From contig NZ_MU158698.1 of assembly GCF_015210005.1 (NCBI RefSeq), positions 1,509,611 to 1,573,610 of the forward strand: a stretch of 64,000 nt of DNA. Direction: 5' to 3'. Both the position numbers and the translations under genes were made by a program. The stretch comes from Sphingobacterium hungaricum (GTDB lineage: Bacteria > Bacteroidota > Bacteroidia > Sphingobacteriales > Sphingobacteriaceae). Position 1 is the first letter of the stretch, and each line of letters starts with the position of its first letter. Below the pieces are notes generated by a model. It worked only from the letters and a program-made list of their open reading frames with translations, ran no database searches and was not told the DNA's origin. Positions 17,739-24,771 of the stretch are shown here, piece after piece.

Positions 17739-18965
17739 ATGCAAAAATTACTGATTATCGGTTTGGTATGGCCAGAGCCTACATCTTCGGCCGCCGGCTG
17801 GCGAATGATGCAACTAATCGCTCTTTTCTTAGAACAGAATTTTGAGGTTCATTTTGCATCTGCCGCTGGCAAATCAGCATTTTCGGCAGACTTAAAAACC
17901 TTGGGAATTCAAGAACATGAAATCAACTTAAATGACTCTTCATTCGATGAATTTGTCAAGAATTTGAATCCACTTCTCGTGTTATTCGATCGCTTTATGA
18001 TTGAAGAGCAGTTCGGCTGGCGGGTACGCGAAAATTGTCCGAACGCACTAACTTTTCTGGATACTGAAGACCTTCATTTCTTGCGCAAAGCCAGAGAGCT
18101 TGCTTATAAAAAGAATAAAGAAATTGATTTGTACACAGTTGAAGCCAAAAGGGAAATAGCTGCTATTTTAAGATGTGATATCTCTTTAATTATTTCAAAG
18201 GAGGAATTTACTCTCTTGACAGAACAATTCCACATTCCGGCAGGCTTGCTTCACTACTTGCCATTTTTAGAAGATGAAGTTACTGAAGAAGAAATTCAAC
18301 ATTGGAAATCATTCGAAGAGCGAAAGGATTTTATTTTTATCGGAAATTTCTTGCACGAACCGAATTGGCAAACCGTTCTAACATTGAAGAAAGGAATCTG
18401 GCCTACTATCCAGAAACAGTTGCCCGACGCCGAACTTCATATTTATGGTGCATACGCAAGCCAAAAGGTTTATGATTTGCAAAATAAAAAGGAAAAATTC
18501 ATTGTTAAAGACCGAGCTATTAATGCGCGAATGGCCATGCAAAATTATCGCGTTTTATTGGCTCCAATAACCTTTGGTGCCGGTGTTAAAGGAAAATTTA
18601 TTGATGCGATGAAAAGCGGAACGCCTTCAGTAACAACTACTATCGGAGCAGAATCAATGAGCCAAAATTTAAATTGGAATGGCACCATTCAAGATGACTT
18701 TTCATTATTTATTCAAGATGCGATAAACTTATATGCAGACGAAAACTTCTGGCAAACAGCACAAAATAATGGTATTGAAATAATTAAGAAAAACTATTCT
18801 TCAACTATTTTTAAACCTGATTTTTTTGAGCGAATTCAGTATTTATTAGACAACATTCAGGCACATAGAAAACAACATTTCATTTCAGAAATCATGAACT
18901 TTCATTTTGCCCAGAGCTCCAAATACATGTCTTTATGGATTGAGGAGAAGAATAAGAAGATATGA
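17739..18965 (+). CDS. glycosyltransferase, GT4-like
   Basis: Cytoplasmic or membrane-associated sugar transferase of 408 residues with the GT-B fold. The ATG giving MQKLLIIGLVWPEP is chosen over a TTG five codons upstream. The N-terminal domain shows SSAAGWRMMQLI. The C-terminal domain has FIGNFLHEPNW, AELHIYGAY and the donor-site region LLAPITFGAGVKGKFIDAMKSGTPSVTT, typical of group 1/GT4 enzymes. It has no glycan-cluster neighbours and is divergent from miaE, so acceptor and product are unknown. Confidence 0.85.
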   Translation: MQKLLIIGLVWPEPTSSAAGWRMMQLIALFLEQNFEVHFASAAGKSAFSADLKTLGIQEHEINLNDSSFDEFVKNLNPLLVLFDRFMIEEQFGWRVRENCPNALTFLDTEDLHFLRKARELAYKKNKEIDLYTVEAKREIAAILRCDISLIISKEEFTLLTEQFHIPAGLLHYLPFLEDEVTEEEIQHWKSFEERKDFIFIGNFLHEPNWQTVLTLKKGIWPTIQKQLPDAELHIYGAYASQKVYDLQNKKEKFIVKDRAINARMAMQNYRVLLAPITFGAGVKGKFIDAMKSGTPSVTTTIGAESMSQNLNWNGTIQDDFSLFIQDAINLYADENFWQTAQNNGIEIIKKNYSSTIFKPDFFERIQYLLDNIQAHRKQHFISEIMNFHFAQSSKYMSLWIEEKNKKI

Positions 18966-18970
18966 GATTT

Positions 18971-19000
18971 TAGTATTTAGTATTTAGTATTTAGTATTTA
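18971..19000. repeat. 7-bp tandem repeat (TAGTATT)
   Basis: About four copies of TAGTATT start six bases after the glycosyltransferase stop codon. The array is short, AT-rich and non-coding, and its length may vary by slippage. Confidence 0.8.
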
Positions 19001-19027
19001 GAAACAACCAGTTGTCCTTACATAATA

Positions 19028-19044
19028 TTGCTCCGTAGGAGCAA
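19028..19044. repeat. palindromic CTCCGTAGG element, copy 1
   Basis: A perfect 7-bp stem TTGCTCC / GGAGCAA around GTA. It is followed by CATATTTGTAGAAAAGAAA. The core and trailing TTTGTAGAAA resemble a dispersed intergenic repeat I associate with Bacteroidota genomes, which is recollection rather than a search result. Confidence 0.6.
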
Positions 19045-19079
19045 CATATTTGTAGAAAAGAAAATAAGCCTTTGGAATT

Positions 19080-19098
19080 TGTGCTCCGTAGGTGCACA
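19080..19098. repeat. palindromic CTCCGTAGG element, copy 2
   Basis: Stem TGTGC / GCACA with the same CTCCGTAGG centre as copy 1, followed by ATCTTTTTT. It shares the core but differs in the arms in a compensated way (TTGC/GCAA versus TGTGC/GCACA), which suggests the hairpin is what is conserved. The T-run could make it a terminator for the glycosyltransferase. Confidence 0.55.
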
Positions 19099-19146
19099 AT
19101 CTTTTTTGAAGTTGGAATAAATAGGTTGACCGTTTTCAATATCCAA

Positions 19147-19512
19147 TTATTTTTCAGCGGTCTTTTTCTTATGCTTTTTACCCCATTCTTCCAGCTGATC
19201 CATAATGGGCAGTACATCCCTAGCAATTTTTGTTAATTCGTATTCTACACGCGGGGGAACTTCTGCAAATACTGTACGCTTTACGAGTTTATTTGCCTCC
19301 ATCTTGCGAAGCTGAAGCGTTAGCATACGCTCCGTTATATCAGGTATACAGCGCTTTAATTCACCAAAACGAAGTTTTGAATCTTGCAAAAAACACATAA
19401 TTGACATTGTCCATTGTCCGCCAATAAGATTAGAAGCGTAAATGCCTGGGCAATCGTCTTCGATTTTCTTCTTATTTCCTTGCTGTGTCGAAGTTGGTTT
19501 TATTTTACTCAT
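19147..19512 (-). CDS. HxlR-family transcriptional regulator
   Basis: Winged-helix regulator of 121 residues, using the ATG giving MSKIKPTSTQQGNKKK; a longer frame starts inside the divergent promoter and is rejected. HxlR features are the N-terminal Cys in DDCPGIYASNLIGGQWTMSIM, RFGELKRCIPDITERMLTLQLRKME (the recognition helix) and the wing VPPRVEYELT. A basic tail KKHKKKTAEK ends the protein. HxlR proteins often sense quinones or reactive electrophiles through the N-terminal Cys and control a divergent oxidoreductase, which matches the gene across the promoter here. Confidence 0.92.
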   Translation of the reverse strand: MSKIKPTSTQQGNKKKIEDDCPGIYASNLIGGQWTMSIMCFLQDSKLRFGELKRCIPDITERMLTLQLRKMEANKLVKRTVFAEVPPRVEYELTKIARDVLPIMDQLEEWGKKHKKKTAEK

Positions 19513-19524
19513 ACTTACATTTAT

Positions 19525-19582
19525 GTTAGTACCTAACAATTGGAAGCTAATATACATAAATAAATGTAAACTTTTATTTTTG
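19525..19582. promoter_or_regulatory. divergent HxlR / oxidoreductase control region
   Basis: GTTAG-TAC-CTAAC (19525-19537) is an inverted repeat with perfect 5-bp arms, a plausible HxlR operator next to the regulator start. A wider inverted pair TTACATTTATG and CATAAATAAATGTAA flanks the centre (about 19515-19525 and 19556-19570). On the plus strand TATTTTTG (19575-19582) is an exact -7 box 22 bases before the oxidoreductase ATG. Confidence 0.5.
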
Positions 19583-19604
19583 ATGCATTAAAAAAAAATT
19601 AGAT

Positions 19605-20135
19605 ATGAAGACTTTAATTATCGTAACTCATCCCAACTTACAGCAGTCTGTCGTCAACAAAAGGTGGCTTGAAGAAATCGGCAAATTTCCAGAAAAATTC
19701 ACCATTCATAATTTATACAAAACGTATCCAGATCAAAAGATTGATGTTCTTGCTGAGCAGGAGCTGATTGAAAACCACGATAAAATCATCTTTCAATTCC
19801 CTTTTTATTGGTTTAGCAGTCCACCACTTTTAAAACAGTGGCTTGATGAGGTGCTGACTTATGGCTGGGCCTATGGAAGTAAAAGCGGTTACAAGCTAGA
19901 GGGAAAGAAAATCGCATTAGCAATTTCTGTGGGAGGAGCTGAAGAAGAATATAGAGATGCTGAAAAATATGGACAGAGCTTAGAAACCTTGACCTATCCA
20001 CTTAAGTTATCGTTTGACTATGTCAAAGCAGATTACCAGCCTTTGTTTGCTTCCTATGGATTTGAGATAAACGCAGAGAAAGAAGTAGTTGATAAAAGTG
20101 CCGACGATTATTTAGATTATTTGAATAAATTTTAA
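19605..20135 (+). CDS. NAD(P)H-dependent quinone oxidoreductase (flavodoxin-like)
   Basis: Cytoplasmic flavoprotein of 176 residues of the flavodoxin_2 group (MdaB/KefF-like), which reduces quinones by two electrons. The start MKTLIIVTHPNLQQS is the phosphate-binding strand and loop. HDKIIFQFPFYWFSSPPLLKQWLDEVLTYGWAYG and the KKIALAISVGGAEEEY segment are diagnostic. It is divergent from the HxlR gene, its likely repressor, and the pair reads as a small electrophile or quinone detoxification unit. Confidence 0.9.
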   Translation: MKTLIIVTHPNLQQSVVNKRWLEEIGKFPEKFTIHNLYKTYPDQKIDVLAEQELIENHDKIIFQFPFYWFSSPPLLKQWLDEVLTYGWAYGSKSGYKLEGKKIALAISVGGAEEEYRDAEKYGQSLETLTYPLKLSFDYVKADYQPLFASYGFEINAEKEVVDKSADDYLDYLNKF

Positions 20136-20139
20136 ATCG

Positions 20140-20685
20140 CTATTTCCACGTCCATTGTGAGTAATCCAAATAGTCAATCTGTAATCTCTCAGCGATTTCT
20201 TCTAATCTATTTTCAAGATTGGTTAATTCAGCTACTTGATTTTTAGGAATGATAATGGAATTTCCGTTGCCTATTTTAATTAAAATTTCACCGGGGATTT
20301 CTGCGATTTCTTGCAATTCAGAAAGGTTAATTTTTGCTTCATTGCCATCGTCCTTTAAGATAAAATAATTATCTTCTATTTGTAAAGTAATAGCTTTATC
20401 AACGGTGTTTTGGAAATTCTCTCGGATAAATTTTTTATAGCTTTTGATGTATGCTCCTTTCTCATAGATTGGGTATAAGAAAAACCATAAGATTCCGATT
20501 CCGCCAAAGATATAACCCATCACTGGAGCTTTAAAAAAATACAAAAAGATGCCCAAAAGAACGTAAACGATCGGAAAAACGAATTTTGCACGAAATCTCC
20601 GCTTTCTGATCGTCGGCGATTGGCTTGCGAAAAACAGTTGATGATGAAGATAGTTCGTTTCATCAAGCTTAAAGGTAATCTGCAT
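20140..20685 (-). CDS. YcxB-like membrane protein
   Basis: Membrane protein of 181 residues with a basic N-terminus (SPTIRKRRFRAKF), two transmembrane helices back to back (about 34-75: VFPIVYVLLGIFLYFF and IFGGIGILWFFLYPIY), then a soluble C-terminal YcxB-like domain with DKAITLQIEDNYFILKDDGNEAKINLSEL and the IIIPKNQV strand. The family has no settled function. It converges with the quinone oxidoreductase gene four bases away and has its own promoter-like box. Confidence 0.78.
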   Translation of the reverse strand: MQITFKLDETNYLHHQLFFASQSPTIRKRRFRAKFVFPIVYVLLGIFLYFFKAPVMGYIFGGIGILWFFLYPIYEKGAYIKSYKKFIRENFQNTVDKAITLQIEDNYFILKDDGNEAKINLSELQEIAEIPGEILIKIGNGNSIIIPKNQVAELTNLENRLEEIAERLQIDYLDYSQWTWK

Positions 20686-20701
20686 AGTATATCTGTTTTT
20701 C

Positions 20702-20709
20702 CAAAGCTA
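20702..20709 (-). promoter_or_regulatory. -7 box of the YcxB-like gene
   Basis: Minus strand TAGCTTTG, an exact TAnnTTTG match, 16 bases before the start codon. No TTG is seen at the -33 distance. Confidence 0.35.
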
Positions 20710-20779
20710 TTCAATTTATGGGTAATAATAAATCGTTTAAGATCTTTTACCGTAAATTGTTCATTCAATAAAAAAACAA

Positions 20780-20806
20780 ACGCCGAAATAAAATTTATCT
20801 CGGCGT
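20780..20806 (-). terminator. intrinsic terminator after the lipoprotein gene
   Basis: Stem ACGCCGA (20780-20786) with TCGGCGT (20800-20806), AT-rich loop. On the minus strand it exits into TTGTTTTTTT. It lies 24 bases after the stop of the gene at 20830-21255. Confidence 0.75.
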
Positions 20807-20829
20807 CAATTGTCCCCTAAAAAATAAGA

Positions 20830-21255
20830 CTATCTTTTTCTTTTGATAACCAATTGGGTTCTTACAGGACCAGTAACATTGATAAGCGTCAACGTTGTTA
20901 TCGATTGAACTATGCTTTCTTCAATGCTATATTCTGTTCCATCAAAAATCATTTTTCTGTTTGTTGGCATCGAATAGCTGTATGAAGTTTGCGTTGTAGC
21001 GCCTTCAGTTTTTACCCAAGCTCTACCATCTTTATCAAAATTCATGGTTTGGTCATCATCTAACAACTGAGTTGTAATGTTCAAGCCTGCATCTGTATTT
21101 CCTGAAACGGTTTTCGTTGCCTTTTCCCAAACACCTGTTCTAATAATATTTAATGCCACATCGCGACCCGCACTATCGACTGTTTCTTTACTACATGATA
21201 ATAACCCAACCGCAATAAATCCTGATAACATTAAAAGTGTAATAATTCTTTTCAT
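20830..21255 (-). CDS. lipoprotein of unknown function
   Basis: Predicted lipoprotein of 141 residues with signal MKRIITLLMLSGFIAVG and lipobox LLSC at residues 18-21. The mature part is beta-rich, with WEKATKTVSGNTDAGLNITTQLL, FDKDGRAWVKTEGATTQTSYSY and a closing strand TRTQLVIKRKR. This resembles the small lipocalin-like domains common in Bacteroidota lipoproteins, but I do not recognise a named family. It is monocistronic with its own terminator and lies divergent to the large surface-protein operon; there is no sign that they are linked. Confidence 0.75.
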   Translation of the reverse strand: MKRIITLLMLSGFIAVGLLSCSKETVDSAGRDVALNIIRTGVWEKATKTVSGNTDAGLNITTQLLDDDQTMNFDKDGRAWVKTEGATTQTSYSYSMPTNRKMIFDGTEYSIEESIVQSITTLTLINVTGPVRTQLVIKRKR

Positions 21256-21534
21256 AAATTTCTATTTTAAATATAAGTATAGACACTTAGCCAACATTTA
21301 TGCCAATAATTAAAAAACAGTAGTTAAAATAAATTTGGTTTATTCTGACGCTATTTTAACGATGCTTTTAAGTTTATATTTCTTTTAAGGAATCTTCTCT
21401 AATTCAAAATCACCTTTCAATCACTCGAACCCCGTTTCTGCTCATTATCGCAAAATAACTGCGTGTTAATCAAGAGATTTATTCTGTGATTGACACATGA
21501 TGTTAATTATGAATTCACATAAAACAGAACAATT

Positions 21535-23046
21535 ATGAAAGCATTAATACGTTGCCTGGGGTTATTTTTCCTATTTATCAACCTCCTACTGATATACAAT
21601 TGTACCAAAGAAGGTGTTGTCGGCCCTCCAGGCCAAGAGGGAACAGATGGCTCGACCATTTATAGCGGAACTACCAATCCAAATAATGATGTAGGTTTAA
21701 TAGGAGACTATTATTATCAGATTACAACAAGTAACTTCTACGGCCCAAAAACAGCTGACGGCTGGGGAAGTCCGACAAACCTTAAGGGCGCTGTCGGTTC
21801 GGATGGAAGCCCTGGAGCTCCAGGGCCAACAGGCCCGACCGGGGCGGATGGTTCAAAAATTTGGAGCGGGAATACGGCACCCATGAGCAGCTTGGGCAAG
21901 GCTGGCGACTATTATTTTCAAACAAATACGGGGAATTTTTATGGCCCTAAAATAGCCAACAGCTGGGGAACAGCCGTAAACTTAAAAGGTTCAGTTGGAC
22001 CAAAAGGTGAAGATGGAGCGACTATTATTAGTGGAGCAGCCATTCCCAGCGCCAGCTTAGGAAGAGAAGGCGATTATTATTTCCGCTCATTGACTGGCGA
22101 TTTTTATGGGCCCAAAACGAACTCGGGTTGGGGTACGCCAACGAATCTAAAAGGTGCAACAGGAGCTACTGGAGCATCTGGATCAATTATTCATAGTGGG
22201 ACTATAGCCCCTAATAATACCCTAGGCAATCTGAATGATTTTTATTTCAATAAAACAACAGCCGAATTTTATGGCCCAAAGACGAACTCGGGTTGGGGAG
22301 TCGCAGTGAATTTAAAAGGTTCGGTTGGACCAAAAGGAGCCGACGGTTCGAAGATTATTACTGGCGCGGGAATTCCAACACTAAGCATAGGAGCTGTAGG
22401 CGATTACTATTTCCGATCACTAACAGGTGACTTTTATGGCCCTAAAACTGCATCGGGCTGGGGAATCCCGACAAGCCTAAAAGGCGCAAATGGTGCAACG
22501 GGAGCTTCTGGAGCAACTATTTTAAGTGGCTTAGTTCGCCCGGACACCTCTTTAGGACGCGTAGGAGATTTTTATTTTGACAAAAGCACCGCTGATTTCT
22601 ATGGCCCCAAGGAGCCAAGGAACTGGGGAACTCCGGTCAATTTAAAGGGTCCACAAGGTCCTCCGGGGACTTCCGATATCATGTATAGCAATTGGGAAAC
22701 ATATTATCCGATTGCTGGCACCGGACAGATTCAAATTCCTGCACCAATTACACAAGCAATATTAGATAAGGGTGAAGTGGCTGTCTATGTAAAGGAATTC
22801 AAAGGAGCGACGCTACTTGGCTTGTATAAAATCCCGTACATGTCTAACCATCTAACGGATTTGGTTGAATTTCGACTGGAATTAAATCGAATCATCGTTT
22901 ATTCTCGACGTGGGGCGATTCCTTCCACCGATAATCAATACCGTTATGTGATTATTCCGGGTCATATCGAAATTGGTTCTCACCAATCAAGAGTAAATCT
23001 TTCAGACTACAAGAAGGTAATGGCGACTTACAATATTCCTGAATAG
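21535..23046 (+). CDS. collagen-like lipoprotein with six YGPK repeat modules
   Basis: Predicted surface lipoprotein of 503 residues with the signal MKALIRCLGLFFLFINLLL and Cys at 23 (LIYNC), then a Gly-X-Y stretch (VVGPPGQEGTDGS). Residues about 40-380 are six tandem modules of about 54-66 residues. Each module has an SG...P...LG..GDYYF strand pair, then TG.FYGPK..SGWG.P.NLKG, then a short Gly-X-Y collagen-like linker (GSPGAPGPTGPTG, GSVGPKGED, GATGATGAS). Modules 2 and 4 and modules 3 and 5 are most alike, pointing to duplication of a two-module unit. A unique C-terminal domain of about 125 residues (SNWETYYPIAGTGQ...YRYVIIPGHIEIG) follows. It is the first gene of the block ending with the histidine kinase. 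Role not known; a trimeric surface fibre is one possibility. Confidence 0.8.
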   Translation: MKALIRCLGLFFLFINLLLIYNCTKEGVVGPPGQEGTDGSTIYSGTTNPNNDVGLIGDYYYQITTSNFYGPKTADGWGSPTNLKGAVGSDGSPGAPGPTGPTGADGSKIWSGNTAPMSSLGKAGDYYFQTNTGNFYGPKIANSWGTAVNLKGSVGPKGEDGATIISGAAIPSASLGREGDYYFRSLTGDFYGPKTNSGWGTPTNLKGATGATGASGSIIHSGTIAPNNTLGNLNDFYFNKTTAEFYGPKTNSGWGVAVNLKGSVGPKGADGSKIITGAGIPTLSIGAVGDYYFRSLTGDFYGPKTASGWGIPTSLKGANGATGASGATILSGLVRPDTSLGRVGDFYFDKSTADFYGPKEPRNWGTPVNLKGPQGPPGTSDIMYSNWETYYPIAGTGQIQIPAPITQAILDKGEVAVYVKEFKGATLLGLYKIPYMSNHLTDLVEFRLELNRIIVYSRRGAIPSTDNQYRYVIIPGHIEIGSHQSRVNLSDYKKVMATYNIPE

Positions 23047-23064
23047 GATTTTAAAATCATCGTC

Positions 23065-24771
23065 ATGAAAACGATTCACTATTGGGGTATTTTTATGCTG
23101 TTAAATCTTGTGCAACTGGTGCGTGCACAAGATTTGACAACTATCGGAGACCAAAAGCCATTTCAATTTAACGGAAATATCGAAGCCCGGGGGATGTTTT
23201 ATCGCGCTTCCGGTATCCCTAATCGCATGCAACCATTTACTTACTTACTAAGCGGAAGCCCAACAGCTACTGTTTATGGCTGGACAGTGCCCATGAGTTT
23301 TACAATTAGCAAAGAGAATAAATCTTTTCAGCAACCTTTTAATCAATACGGCATGAGCCCAACATACAAATGGATTACTTTACATGCTGGGCATCGAAGT
23401 GTGAATTTTTCCCCCTACACGTTAGCCGGGCATACCATGCTCGGTGGAGGATTTGAATTAAACCCTGGCAAAATCAGAGTAGGTTTTATGTATGGCCGTT
23501 TGAACAAAGCCACGGTTATTGATACGGCGACTCAATCATTAGTCCCTTATGCATTTACGCGAAAAGGATTTGCAGCTAAATTGGGCTACGGCACATCGGA
23601 TAATTATTTTGATTTGAGCTTTCTGCACGCGAAAGACGATTCCAGTTCTGTAGCAGATTTTAATTTACCTGATAACGAAAAAGTGTTCGCAGCAGCCAAT
23701 TCCGTTTTAGGATATGGTGGAAAGCTGAGGTTGTTTAGGCGATTCTTTTTTGAAAGTGACGGAGCAATCAGCCTGTACACACGCGATATGAATTCACCAA
23801 TTCATTTTGATGAAATCAATGACCCAACACTAGAAAAATTAAAAAATTTAATCAAGGTCAATGGCACGACTGAATGGTTCCTCGCATTCAGTGCTGGCAT
23901 TGGATATAGCGCCAAAAATTATGGACTAAAAATAAGTTACCGGAGAATAGAACCGGAATTTAAATCGATGGGCGCCTACTTTTTCACAAATGATGTGGAG
24001 AATTTGACGATAAGTCCAAATTTCACAGTTTGGAAAGGAAAATTGCGAGGAAGTGGAAGTTTTGGTATTGAGCAAGACAATGTCAATCTTCAAAAAACAT
24101 CAACCACCAAACGCATTATTGGAAATGCCAACGTATCAGCTGATTTTACGGAACGCTTTGGAATTGATGCTTATTTCACCAATTTTTCAAATAACCAACG
24201 CCCAAATACCCTTCGTTTTGCGGATTCATTAAAAATCGTGCAAACAACCAATAACTTAAGCTTCATGCCTCGTTACACGATTTTTAAAGAGACTGTAACG
24301 CATATGATATTGGGTTCGGTGTCGATGTCTGAAATGAACGATTACAACTCCTATTATGGCGCTGACGCGCCAAGCCGAAATATTTCCACCATGCAATACA
24401 TGATGAACTACAACATTGGATTTCCTCAAAAAATGCTGAATATCTATGCGAGCTTAAACTACAGCGATTTAAAAAGCGTGGATGTAAAAACGAGTTATGC
24501 GGGAGGTTCAATTGGAGCTTCCTATGTGTTCTTTGATAAAAAATTATTGGCGAGCGCAAATTGTACATTCATGAATGGAAAAAATCAAGGCGCCAATAGT
24601 TTAATTGTAAATGGCTCTGGAAATATTTCTTACAAAATCAATAAAATCCAATCCATTCGGACATCCTTGTACTGGACTAAAAACAATCCCGGCTCAACAG
24701 TTACCGGAGGCTATCCGTCCTTTTCAGAATCACGCGGTGAAATAGCTTACCAAATCAATTTTGGATTATGA
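23065..24771 (+). CDS. outer-membrane beta-barrel protein of unknown function
   Basis: Exported 568-residue protein with signal peptide MKTIHYWGIFMLLNLVQLVRAQ. The mature part is a long run of alternating amphipathic strands with Tyr/Phe/Gly ends (GFELNPGKIRVGFMYGRLNKA, NYGLKISYRRIEPEF, RGEIAYQINFGL at the C-terminus), typical of outer-membrane barrels. I see no TonB plug or regulatory domain, so a TonB receptor is unlikely. It starts 18 bases after the collagen-like gene and its stop overlaps the next start by four bases, so it is firmly in the same operon. It could be the outer-membrane anchor or exit for the neighbouring large proteins; that is inference. Confidence 0.75.
   Translation: MKTIHYWGIFMLLNLVQLVRAQDLTTIGDQKPFQFNGNIEARGMFYRASGIPNRMQPFTYLLSGSPTATVYGWTVPMSFTISKENKSFQQPFNQYGMSPTYKWITLHAGHRSVNFSPYTLAGHTMLGGGFELNPGKIRVGFMYGRLNKATVIDTATQSLVPYAFTRKGFAAKLGYGTSDNYFDLSFLHAKDDSSSVADFNLPDNEKVFAAANSVLGYGGKLRLFRRFFFESDGAISLYTRDMNSPIHFDEINDPTLEKLKNLIKVNGTTEWFLAFSAGIGYSAKNYGLKISYRRIEPEFKSMGAYFFTNDVENLTISPNFTVWKGKLRGSGSFGIEQDNVNLQKTSTTKRIIGNANVSADFTERFGIDAYFTNFSNNQRPNTLRFADSLKIVQTTNNLSFMPRYTIFKETVTHMILGSVSMSEMNDYNSYYGADAPSRNISTMQYMMNYNIGFPQKMLNIYASLNYSDLKSVDVKTSYAGGSIGASYVFFDKKLLASANCTFMNGKNQGANSLIVNGSGNISYKINKIQSIRTSLYWTKNNPGSTVTGGYPSFSESRGEIAYQINFGL

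Noticed and set aside
18971..19098. CRISPR-like array
   Set aside because: The 7-bp tandem units and two dissimilar hairpins have no regular repeat-spacer pattern and no cas genes are nearby.
21535..23046. Phage tail fibre origin for the collagen-like repeats
   Set aside because: The protein has a lipobox signal and sits in an operon of exported bacterial proteins with a two-component system; no phage genes are nearby.
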